Below are positions 1-5,162 of a DNA stretch of 6,453 nt, piece after piece. This DNA comes from an uncultured Anaerotruncus sp. (GTDB taxonomy: Bacteria > Bacillota > Clostridia > Oscillospirales > Ruminococcaceae). The position numbers and the translations under genes are program-made. Location: assembly GCF_902490045.1 (NCBI RefSeq), contig NZ_CABUCJ010000127.1:1-6453 (forward strand). The letters run 5' to 3'. The stretch's first letter is position 1. Each line of letters starts with the position of its first letter. A model generated the notes under the pieces. The model saw only the letters and a list, made by a program, of their open reading frames with translations, had not been told where the DNA came from and did not search any database.

Positions 1-15
1 TACTCCCGGGGGTTT

Positions 16-109
16 CTCAAGGGGACTGGCGGAAGTCCCCTTGAGCGCCCTTCTTTGGTTCCTTTCTTGGGCGATCAAGAAAGGAACTCGCCGCCGGTCG
101 ACTACCGGC
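16..109. repeat. Cluster of three perfect hairpins in intergenic DNA
   Basis: Three inverted repeats stand almost end to end. The first has 12-base arms at 16-27 and 34-45 around the loop GGCGGA. The second has 12-base arms at 58-69 and 76-87 around GGCGAT. The third has 6-base arms at 93-98 and 104-109. All arms are perfect. None is followed by a clear T-run, so they do not look like ordinary rho-independent terminators. The second stem, with its TTTCTTGG...CAAGAAAGG core, resembles dispersed intergenic hairpin elements seen in many GC-rich bacterial genomes; that comparison is from memory. I see no credible gene in positions 1-232: open frames there either run into the antisense of the channel gene or read through the hairpins. 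Confidence 0.6.
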
Positions 110-196
110 AAACCCTCCGACCTCTGGGTGGAACATCTAAAACAGTCGGCGCGGGGCCCAGTACAAATGTTGGGGGAAACGGTAGCGGAAGCTGGC

Positions 197-227
197 AAAA
201 ACGCCTCGCGGCATAGCCCGCGAGGCG
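197..227 (-). terminator. Rho-independent terminator of the regulator-channel operon
   Basis: A perfect 10-base stem (202-211 with 218-227) closes a 6-base loop. Read on the minus strand, the hairpin is followed at once by TTTTT (complement of 197-201). It begins a few bases after the TGA stop of the channel gene at 233-235, the classic position. On the plus strand the hairpin is followed only by CTTTATCATT, so any termination of transcription coming from the left would be weaker. Confidence 0.9.
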
Positions 228-232
228 CTTTA

Positions 233-1117
233 TCATTTATCACCGTGCAGGTGAACATCCATCTGATGATAGGGAATCGAGATGCCCTCCGCGTCGAACC
301 GGCGCTTGACCTCCTCGAGCAGGTCGAAGTTGAGCGTCCAGTAGTCGGGGGTGTCCACCCACACGCGGCAGGCGATCCTGACCGCGGAATCGCCGTGCTC
401 GGACACCCGGATGACCGGCTCGGGTTCCCGGTGCGCGAGGGGGTTGTCGTCGAGCGCGCCGCGGATGATCCGCTTGGCCTTCTCGAAATCGTCGCCGTAA
501 CCGATCGAAAAGACGAGGTCGAGGCGGCGGGTCGGCTCGGAGGTAAAATTGATGATCTCCGCCTTGGCCACGTCGCCGTTGGGGATGTGCACGACCTTGT
601 TGTCGAAGGTCTTCAGGATCGTGTAGTTGAGGCGGATCTCCTGGATGGTGCCCTCGTTGCCGTTGATGCGGACATAGTCGCCGAGTGCGAAGGGCTTGGT
701 GAAGAGCACCGACATGCCGCCGGCGAGATTGGCGAGGGAATCCTTGACGGCCAGTGAGATCGCCAGGCCGAATACGCCGAAGAGCGCGATGAGCGACCCG
801 GCCGCGGAGGGGGCGAGCACGGTGACGACGATGATGCCGAGCACGATATAGAGCACCGCGCAGATGATCGAGACGATGAAATTATGCAGGGTGGGGTCGA
901 GCTTGGAGCGCTCCAGCAGCCTGCGGGAGAAGGAGCAGATCCAGCGCACGAGCAGGATGCCGGCCGCCAGGATGATGAGCGCCGTCAGCAGGCGGGGGGC
1001 GAAGTCGAGGAATTTGTGCCAGAGGTAATTCCAGCGGGTGTCGGAGGGCATGCTGGTGAGGGCGTTCACCACCTCTTGGATTTCGGAGGCGGCGGAGGAG
1101 GCGTCGATGTTTTCCAT
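233..1117 (-). CDS. mscS: Small-conductance mechanosensitive channel, MscS family
   Basis: The 294-residue product is a heptameric membrane channel of the MscS family that opens under membrane tension and releases solutes during hypo-osmotic shock. Three hydrophobic segments lie at about 41-62, 79-102 and 106-138. The third is the pore helix, with GLAISLAVKDSLANLAGG at 117-134. The beta domain follows, with KPFALGDYVRINGNEGT at 141-157 and HIPNGDV at 177-183. The C-terminal domain ends in GISIPYHQMDVHLH, matching the end of E. coli MscS (286 residues) closely. By alignment from memory, the hydrophobic gate leucines correspond to L118 and L122, while the E. coli kink glycine (G113) is replaced by D126. 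The ATG at 1117 has AAAGGAG 7 bases upstream. The gene is second in an operon with the AraC-type regulator; its Shine-Dalgarno overlaps that gene's stop codon, so translation may be coupled. It is closed by the hairpin at 197-227. Confidence 0.95.
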   Translation of the reverse strand: MENIDASSAASEIQEVVNALTSMPSDTRWNYLWHKFLDFAPRLLTALIILAAGILLVRWICSFSRRLLERSKLDPTLHNFIVSIICAVLYIVLGIIVVTVLAPSAAGSLIALFGVFGLAISLAVKDSLANLAGGMSVLFTKPFALGDYVRINGNEGTIQEIRLNYTILKTFDNKVVHIPNGDVAKAEIINFTSEPTRRLDLVFSIGYGDDFEKAKRIIRGALDDNPLAHREPEPVIRVSEHGDSAVRIACRVWVDTPDYWTLNFDLLEEVKRRFDAEGISIPYHQMDVHLHGDK

Positions 1118-1124
1118 GGGAGGA

Positions 1125-1133
1125 CTCCTTTCA
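1125..1133 (-). promoter_or_regulatory. Shine-Dalgarno of mscS overlapping the regulator's stop codon
   Basis: On the minus strand the regulator's stop and the channel's ribosome binding site are fused as TGAAAGGAG, with the A of the stop shared. The channel ATG follows 7 bases later. Ribosomes finishing the regulator would end on the next start signal, which favours translational coupling and supports these two genes being one transcript. No promoter is expected in the 13-base gap. Confidence 0.75.
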
Positions 1134-1982
1134 ATCCGCCTTCCCGGCGTGGGAGGCGGATTTTTTGATGTACGAGGAGGGGGAAACGCCCGTGATCTTT
1201 TTAAAGACGCGGGAGAAGTAGAGCGAATCGTCGTAGCCGACCGAGGCGGCGACCGCCGAGACGGGCAGGGAAGAGCGCTCGATCAGCTCCACCGCCTGTG
1301 AGATGCGGAATTTGGTCAGGTACTCGTTGGGGGAGGTGCCGATATGCCGCATGAATACCCGGTAGAGGTGGCTGCGGCTGATGCCGACCGAGGCGGCGAT
1401 GTCGCTGACGTCGATCGAGCCGGAGTAGTTGTGCGCGATGAACCGGATGGCGCTCTCAACATATTCGAGCGAAAGCCCGGCGGCGGGCGCGGGCGCGCCC
1501 GGCTGTTCGGTGAGCAGCGCGAGGAAGAGGTAGAGCAGGCCGATGGCGCGCAGCTCGCTGGCGGGGGTGGTGCCCGAGGCCCGGTAGATTCCGGTGATGG
1601 CGCTCTCGATGGCGGCCGGGTCCTCGAAGCGGACGACCGGCTTTTCACGGGTGAAGGGGGTCTGGGACATCAGCAGCTTGGCCTCCGCGCCGTTGAAGCC
1701 CACCCAGCAGTATTCCCACGGGTCGGCGTCGTCCGCCCGGTAGGTCACGATGACCGAGGGATAGACGATGAAGGTGTCGCCCGCGCCCACCTCATGGGTG
1801 ACGCCCCCGGCGGTGTAGCTGCCGCATCCGGAGATGACGTGGTGCACAAGGAAGTGGTCCCGCAGGCCGGGGCCCCAGGTGTGGGAGGGTTCGCACTGCT
1901 GCACGCCGGCGTTATAGATGGCGATGGGCAGGCTTTCGCGTGTCTTGGTCTTGTAGGAGTGTTTGAAGATGCCGTCTGCCAT
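1131..1982 (-). CDS. AraC-family transcriptional regulator, MsmR-like sugar sensor
   Basis: This 283-residue protein has the two-part AraC layout. Residues about 15-100 form a cupin-type ligand-binding domain, with RDHFLVHHVISGCGSY, the turn GAGDTFIVYPS, and DPWEYCWVGFNG, a motif typical of Firmicute regulators of oligosaccharide and alpha-galactoside use. A helical region and a short Pro/Ala linker (162-168) lead to a C-terminal DNA-binding domain (about 172-273) with two helix-turn-helix units, near 190-211 and 240-262. The second carries the familiar SVGYDDSLYFSRVFKKITGVSPSSY block. The ATG at 1982 has AAAGGGGG 7 bases upstream. The gene is divergent from galK across about 208 bases and co-directional with mscS just downstream. 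I infer that it responds to galactose or a galactoside and controls galKT and possibly itself. The ligand cannot be read from sequence. Confidence 0.93.
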   Translation of the reverse strand: MADGIFKHSYKTKTRESLPIAIYNAGVQQCEPSHTWGPGLRDHFLVHHVISGCGSYTAGGVTHEVGAGDTFIVYPSVIVTYRADDADPWEYCWVGFNGAEAKLLMSQTPFTREKPVVRFEDPAAIESAITGIYRASGTTPASELRAIGLLYLFLALLTEQPGAPAPAAGLSLEYVESAIRFIAHNYSGSIDVSDIAASVGISRSHLYRVFMRHIGTSPNEYLTKFRISQAVELIERSSLPVSAVAASVGYDDSLYFSRVFKKITGVSPSSYIKKSASHAGKAD

Positions 1983-2015
1983 TGGAAGGCCCCCTTTATT
2001 CTGCGTCTTCTAATT

Positions 2016-2044
2016 AGTATAATCAAAAAGGCGATTTACTGCAA
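2016..2044 (-). promoter_or_regulatory. Promoter for the AraC regulator-mscS operon
   Basis: On the minus strand a -35 box TTGCAG (2039-2044) and a -10 box TATACT (2016-2021) are separated by exactly 17 bases in an AT-rich stretch. Transcription would start near 2009, giving a leader of roughly 27 bases before the ATG at 1982. This is the best sigma-A-type promoter in the divergent region. Confidence 0.75.
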
Positions 2045-2070
2045 CAATCGTCCATAAAAATGGTACTTTT

Positions 2071-2091
2071 TTGTGTTGAAATTCCGTGCAA
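2071..2091. promoter_or_regulatory. Operator-like dyad between the araC-type gene and galK
   Basis: A 21-base element has the form TTG-N4-GAA-A-TTC-N4-CAA, with matching half-site bases symmetric around position 2081. It lies just upstream of the candidate galK -10 box and would cover its -35 region. A GCAATTTGC palindrome (2088-2096) overlaps its right end. The symmetry is visible, but the protein bound is unknown. The adjacent AraC-type regulator is one candidate, although AraC proteins usually bind direct repeats; a LacI/GalR-type repressor encoded elsewhere would fit a dyad better. Confidence 0.4.
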
Positions 2092-2103
2092 TTTGCGTTA
2101 AGC

Positions 2104-2109
2104 TAAAAT
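2104..2109 (+). promoter_or_regulatory. Candidate -10 box of the galKT promoter
   Basis: TAAAAT matches the -10 consensus at five of six bases, but no good -35 box stands 16-18 bases upstream. The TTGAAA at 2076-2081 is 22 bases away. A good -10 with a poor -35 is common at activator-dependent promoters and would suit control by the neighbouring AraC-type protein. Transcription would start near 2116, leaving a leader of about 75 bases. Confidence 0.4.
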
Positions 2110-2123
2110 TACAGATATTGAGA

Positions 2124-2161
2124 GGGTCCGCGCGCGGCGGGACCCCGTCGGAAACGGACGG
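2124..2161 (+). other. Two short hairpins in the galK leader
   Basis: GGGTCC (2124-2129) pairs with GGACCC (2140-2145) around a GC-rich 10-base loop. CCGTC (2145-2149) pairs with GACGG (2157-2161) around a 7-base loop. The two stems share base 2145, so they compete or stack at that point. Neither is followed by a T-run, so attenuation is not indicated. They may affect mRNA stability only. Confidence 0.35.
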
Positions 2162-2190
2162 CGACACGACAAAACGATGGAGGAAATGGT

Positions 2191-3471
2191 ATGAAGACAC
2201 AGGAGATGCGATCCAGGATCACTTCCGGAGGACTGGACCGGGCGTTCGACTATCTCTACAGCGAAAAGGCGCCGCTCCAGCGGGAACGGTATGAAGCCGC
2301 GGTGGGGGAGTTTGAGAAGCTCTTCGGCGCGGGCCGGGAGGTCGGGCTCTTCAGCGCCCCGGGGCGCACCGAGGTGGGCGGCAACCACACCGACCACCAG
2401 CAGGGGCGGGTGCTTGCCGCGGGCGTCAACCTCGACGTGATCGCGGTGGCCGGCAAAAATGACGACAACGTCATCCGCATCCAGTCGGCGGGCTTCCCGA
2501 TGGACACCATCGACCTCTCCGACGTGTCGGTGCGGGAGAGCGAAAAGAACACCGCGGCCTCCCTCATCCGCGGCGTGGCCGCCAAGTTTGCCGCCCTCGG
2601 CTACCGGATCGGCGGCTTTGACGCCTACACCACCTCCAGCGTGCTCAAGGGTTCCGGCCTCTCCTCGTCGGCGGCGTTCGAGACGATCGTCGGCACGATG
2701 CTCAACAGCCTCTACGCGGACGGCGCGGTAACCCCCGTGCAGATCGCCCAGATCGGCCAGTACGCCGAAAACGCCTACTTCGGCAAGCCGAGCGGCCTCA
2801 TGGACCAGATGGGCTGCTCGGTCGGCGGCTTCATCGCGATCGACTTCCAGAACCCGGAAAAGCCCATCGTCGAAAAGGTGGAATTCGACTTCGCCCACTC
2901 GGGCTATAAGCTCTGCGTCGTCGACACGGGCGGCAACCACGCCGATCTCACCGGCGACTATGCGGCCGCGCCGGTCGAGATGCGTTCGGTGGCGGAGGCG
3001 CTCGGCGGAAAGGTGCTGCGCGACGTCGCGCCGGAGACCTTCTACGCGGCGCTGCCCGCGCTGCGCGGCAAGTGCACCGACCGCGCCCTGCTGCGCGCCT
3101 TCCACTTCTACGCGGACAACGACCGGGTGCCCAGGCAGGTCGCCGCGCTCAAGACGGGCGACTTCGAGACGTTCAAGCGCCTCGTGATCGAGAGCGGACA
3201 CTCCTCCTTCATGTACCTGCAGAACGTCTACACCTGCAAGAACCCTGACGAGCAGGGCCTCTCCCTCGCGCTCGCGATGAGCGAGCACCTGCTGGCGGGG
3301 CGCGGCGCGTGGCGGGTCCACGGCGGCGGCTTCGCCGGGACCATCCAGGCGTTCGTCCCCGAGGACCTGCTCGACGGCTACAAGGCCGCTATGGAGGCGG
3401 TGTTCGGCGCGAACCACTGCCATGTGCTTTCGATCCGCCCGGTCGGCGGGGTGGACCTCTGCGCCCTGTAA
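2191..3471 (+). CDS. galK: Galactokinase (GHMP kinase family)
   Basis: Galactokinase phosphorylates alpha-D-galactose at C1 with ATP, the first committed step of the Leloir pathway, in the cytoplasm. The 426-residue protein shows the three GHMP kinase motifs in order. The substrate signature is APGRTEVGGNHTDHQQG (56-72), with the conserved arginine R59. The ATP loop is GSGLSSSAAF (154-163). The C-terminal motif is HGGGFAGT (377-384). The presumed catalytic base is D205 in LMDQMGC. The signature departs from the usual GRxNxIGEHTDY: Glu61 stands where Asn is usual and Asn65 where Glu is usual. I recall similar forms in clostridial galactokinases. The N-terminus is some 20 residues longer than in E. 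coli GalK (382 residues). GGAGG lies 7 bases before the ATG. galT follows after 55 bases on the same strand. Another sugar kinase of the same fold is possible, but adjacency to galT makes galactose most likely. Confidence 0.93.
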   Translation: MKTQEMRSRITSGGLDRAFDYLYSEKAPLQRERYEAAVGEFEKLFGAGREVGLFSAPGRTEVGGNHTDHQQGRVLAAGVNLDVIAVAGKNDDNVIRIQSAGFPMDTIDLSDVSVRESEKNTAASLIRGVAAKFAALGYRIGGFDAYTTSSVLKGSGLSSSAAFETIVGTMLNSLYADGAVTPVQIAQIGQYAENAYFGKPSGLMDQMGCSVGGFIAIDFQNPEKPIVEKVEFDFAHSGYKLCVVDTGGNHADLTGDYAAAPVEMRSVAEALGGKVLRDVAPETFYAALPALRGKCTDRALLRAFHFYADNDRVPRQVAALKTGDFETFKRLVIESGHSSFMYLQNVYTCKNPDEQGLSLALAMSEHLLAGRGAWRVHGGGFAGTIQAFVPEDLLDGYKAAMEAVFGANHCHVLSIRPVGGVDLCAL

Positions 3472-3526
3472 GGCGCGCCCGGCTATCAGGAAACGACACA
3501 TCAAGATACATACAGGAGGAATTGGA

Positions 3527-4501
3527 ATGGCTGAATTAAGATGGCATCCCCTGACACAGGACTGGGTCATGATCGCTTCCCACCGGCAGGCGCGCCCGCA
3601 GATGCCCAAGGACTGGTGCCCCTTCTGCCCGGGCTCGGGCAAGGTGCCGGACCACTACGACGTGCTCGAATACGACAACGACTTCCCGGCGCTGAGCCAG
3701 ACGCCGCCCGAGCCGGACGACGTGGCGAACGATTTTTTCAAGACCGCGCCCGCCTACGGCAAATGCGAGGTCATCCTCTATTCGCCCGGGCACACGACCA
3801 CGGTGCCTGAGCTGTCGGACGACCACATGGCGAAGCTGGTCGACCTGTGGTGCGAGCGGTTTGAAAAGCTCTCGCAGGACGAAAAGATCAAATACGTCTT
3901 CATCTTTGAAAACCGCGGCGAGGCGGTGGGCGTCACGATGCCCCATCCGCACGGCCAGATCTACGGCTACTCCTTTGTGCCCAAGAAGCTCCAGCTCGAG
4001 CTCAAATCGTCGGGCGAATACTACGCCGAGAAGGGCAGATGCCTCTTCTGCGACATGCTCGCCGAGGAACGGAAATTCGGCCAGCGGGTGATCTTCCAGA
4101 ACGAGCATTTCACCGTCTTCCTGCCCTTCTTCACCGAGTACCCCTACGGCGTGTACATCTTTGCCAACTCCCATAAATCCAATCTGCTGGAACTTACCCC
4201 CGAGGAGCGCCGCTCGCTCGCCGTCACCGTCAAGCACACGGTCGGCATGCTCGACAGCCTCTTTGGCTACAGGTTCCCCTATATGATGTGCATGCACAAC
4301 GCCCCGGTCAACGGCCCGGACGTGAAGGACAGCTACCACTTCCACATCGAATTCTTCCCGCCGATGCGCAGCGCGGACAAGATCAAATTCAACGCCTCGA
4401 GCGAGACGGGCGCGTGGGCGCACTGCAACCCCACCCGCCCCGAGGAGACCGCCGCCGAGCTCCGTGAGGCGTACCAGCGGTATATGGACACCCTCAAATA
4501 A
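3527..4501 (+). CDS. galT: Galactose-1-phosphate uridylyltransferase (UDP-glucose--hexose-1-phosphate), class I
   Basis: GalT transfers UMP from UDP-glucose to galactose-1-phosphate, yielding UDP-galactose and glucose-1-phosphate, in the cytoplasm. The 324-residue protein belongs to the HIT superfamily. The active site HPHGQ lies at 140-144, with H142 as the predicted nucleophile (E. coli H166). A CPFC pair (C31, C34) matches the E. coli zinc-binding cysteines. A second CLFC pair (C172, C175) and the YHFHIEFFPP block (H271, H273), which aligns with the second metal site, are also present. The open frame extends upstream into the end of galK, but the ATG at 3527 is chosen because AGGAGG stands 7 bases before it and the protein then starts MAELRWHPLTQDW, as in relatives. 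It is co-transcribed with galK, and a strong terminator begins 17 bases after its stop. Confidence 0.95.
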   Translation: MAELRWHPLTQDWVMIASHRQARPQMPKDWCPFCPGSGKVPDHYDVLEYDNDFPALSQTPPEPDDVANDFFKTAPAYGKCEVILYSPGHTTTVPELSDDHMAKLVDLWCERFEKLSQDEKIKYVFIFENRGEAVGVTMPHPHGQIYGYSFVPKKLQLELKSSGEYYAEKGRCLFCDMLAEERKFGQRVIFQNEHFTVFLPFFTEYPYGVYIFANSHKSNLLELTPEERRSLAVTVKHTVGMLDSLFGYRFPYMMCMHNAPVNGPDVKDSYHFHIEFFPPMRSADKIKFNASSETGAWAHCNPTRPEETAAELREAYQRYMDTLK

Positions 4502-4518
4502 GAGCTTGTGCAGCTGCC

Positions 4519-4558
4519 ACAAAGCGGCCGCCCTTCCGGGCGGCCGCTTTGTCTTTTT
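4519..4558 (+). terminator. Rho-independent terminator after galT
   Basis: A perfect 15-base stem (4519-4533 with 4538-4552) closes a TTCC tetraloop and is followed by CTTTTT. This is the strongest terminator in the window. It separates the gal genes from the decarboxylase genes. The reverse strand also has an A/T-containing stem base, but no gene converges here. Confidence 0.95.
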
Positions 4559-4621
4559 GGGCGGGGGAGATGGATTTTTCATGAAATGTTTGTTAATTTT
4601 TTTTCAAATTTCGGGTGTTAA

Positions 4622-4636
4622 GACATTGCAAATGTC
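4622..4636. promoter_or_regulatory. Palindrome over the -35 box of the decarboxylase promoter
   Basis: GACATT (4622-4627) and AATGTC (4631-4636) form a perfect 15-base inverted repeat around GCA. It contains the -35 hexamer TTGCAA completely. A protein bound here would block RNA polymerase, so it looks like a repressor operator. The regulator is not identifiable from the window. A 15-base chance palindrome in AT-rich DNA remains possible. Confidence 0.45.
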
Positions 4637-4654
4637 CGCAAGATATAGTATACT
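4626..4654 (+). promoter_or_regulatory. Promoter for the Na+-pump decarboxylase subunit genes
   Basis: A -35 box TTGCAA (4626-4631) and a -10 box TATACT (4649-4654) are separated by exactly 17 bases, with a T-rich stretch upstream (about 4585-4610) that could act as an UP element. The start would be near 4661, giving a leader of about 70 bases. That leader can form a small GGTTTC/GAAACC hairpin (4662-4667 with 4679-4684). Confidence 0.75.
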
Positions 4655-4716
4655 TAATTCTGGTTTCGATTTTTTGCAGAAACCGATTTCCTGTATCATT
4701 TTACCAAATATACAGC

Positions 4717-4722
4717 AAGGAG
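4717..4722 (+). promoter_or_regulatory. Ribosome binding site that sets the start of the OadG-type gene
   Basis: AAGGAG ends 1 base before the ATG at 4724 but 7 bases before the in-frame ATG at 4730. Only the second spacing permits normal initiation, so the protein is read from 4730 and begins MNIDFTLAGA. Confidence 0.8.
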
Positions 4723-4729
4723 AATGGGC

Positions 4730-5143
4730 ATGAATATTGATTTTACCCTTGCGGGCGCAGTCATCATCACCGGCCTGGTCGTGGTGTTTTCCGCGCTGGT
4801 CGGCCTCTCGGTCATCGTCTGGCTGATCGGCAAGCTCTTCACATCCACCGGCCTCGGCTCCCCGAAGAAACCGGCGCAGCCCCCGGCGGCTCCCAAGCCC
4901 GCCGCCCCCGCCGCTCCGGCAGCTCCGGCTCCGGCCCCCACCATGGTGATCCAGCCGATCGTCGAGGAGGGTATCGGAGACGATATCGTCGCGGTGATCT
5001 CGGCGGCGGTCGCCTCGATGTTCGGCGGCGAAAGCGGCCAGCCCGCGGCCGAAGGCGGCTTTGTCCTGCGCAGCATCCGCCGCGCACGGGAGCGCACCTC
5101 CTGGGCGCAGGCCGGCATGATGCAGAACACCCAACCTTTTTGA
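4730..5143 (+). CDS. OadG-family small membrane subunit (gamma/delta) of a Na+-translocating decarboxylase
   Basis: The 137-residue protein has the layout of oxaloacetate decarboxylase gamma or methylmalonyl-CoA decarboxylase delta subunits. These anchor and assemble the carboxyltransferase on the membrane beta subunit. One membrane helix spans about 8-35. A flexible Ala/Pro/Lys-rich linker covers 43-72. A short C-terminal domain (about 78-125) contains DDIVAVISAAVASMF and FVLRSIRRARE, the part usually most conserved in clostridial OadG proteins. There is no biotinylation motif (MKM), so the linker is a tether and not part of a biotin carrier. The start at 4730 is fixed by the spacing of AAGGAG. 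The beta subunit gene follows after 19 bases. No symbol is given because the substrate (oxaloacetate, methylmalonyl-CoA, glutaconyl-CoA or malonate) cannot be told from this subunit. Confidence 0.85.
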   Translation: MNIDFTLAGAVIITGLVVVFSALVGLSVIVWLIGKLFTSTGLGSPKKPAQPPAAPKPAAPAAPAAPAPAPTMVIQPIVEEGIGDDIVAVISAAVASMFGGESGQPAAEGGFVLRSIRRARERTSWAQAGMMQNTQPF

Positions 5144-5162
5144 TTGACGGAGGGCAGAGACA

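Noticed and set aside
41..757. Plus-strand open frame of 238 codons at the left edge
   Set aside because: It starts inside a hairpin arm, passes through the terminator at 197-227 and continues antisense to mscS; no protein family is recognisable.
2076..2098. TTGAAA at 2076-2081 as a -35 box for galK
   Set aside because: At 17-base spacing the -10 would be TAAGCT, a poor match; the better TAAAAT is 22 bases away, too far.
3422..3526. Upstream extension of the galT frame into galK
   Set aside because: The extra 35 codons overlap the end of galK and lack a ribosome binding site, whereas the ATG at 3527 has AGGAGG at ideal spacing.
2098..3642. Long minus-strand open frame of 514 codons opposite galK
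   Set aside because: It is the exact antisense of galK, its residues are the Arg/Val/His/Glu-rich mix typical of antisense GC-rich codons, and it has no recognisable domain.
3536..4582. Minus-strand open frame of 348 codons opposite galT
   Set aside because: It starts inside the galT terminator region and covers galT, which has all its catalytic motifs on the plus strand.
4724..4729. Start of the OadG-type gene at the first ATG (4724)
   Set aside because: The Shine-Dalgarno ends only 1 base before it; the ATG at 4730 has a 7-base spacing.
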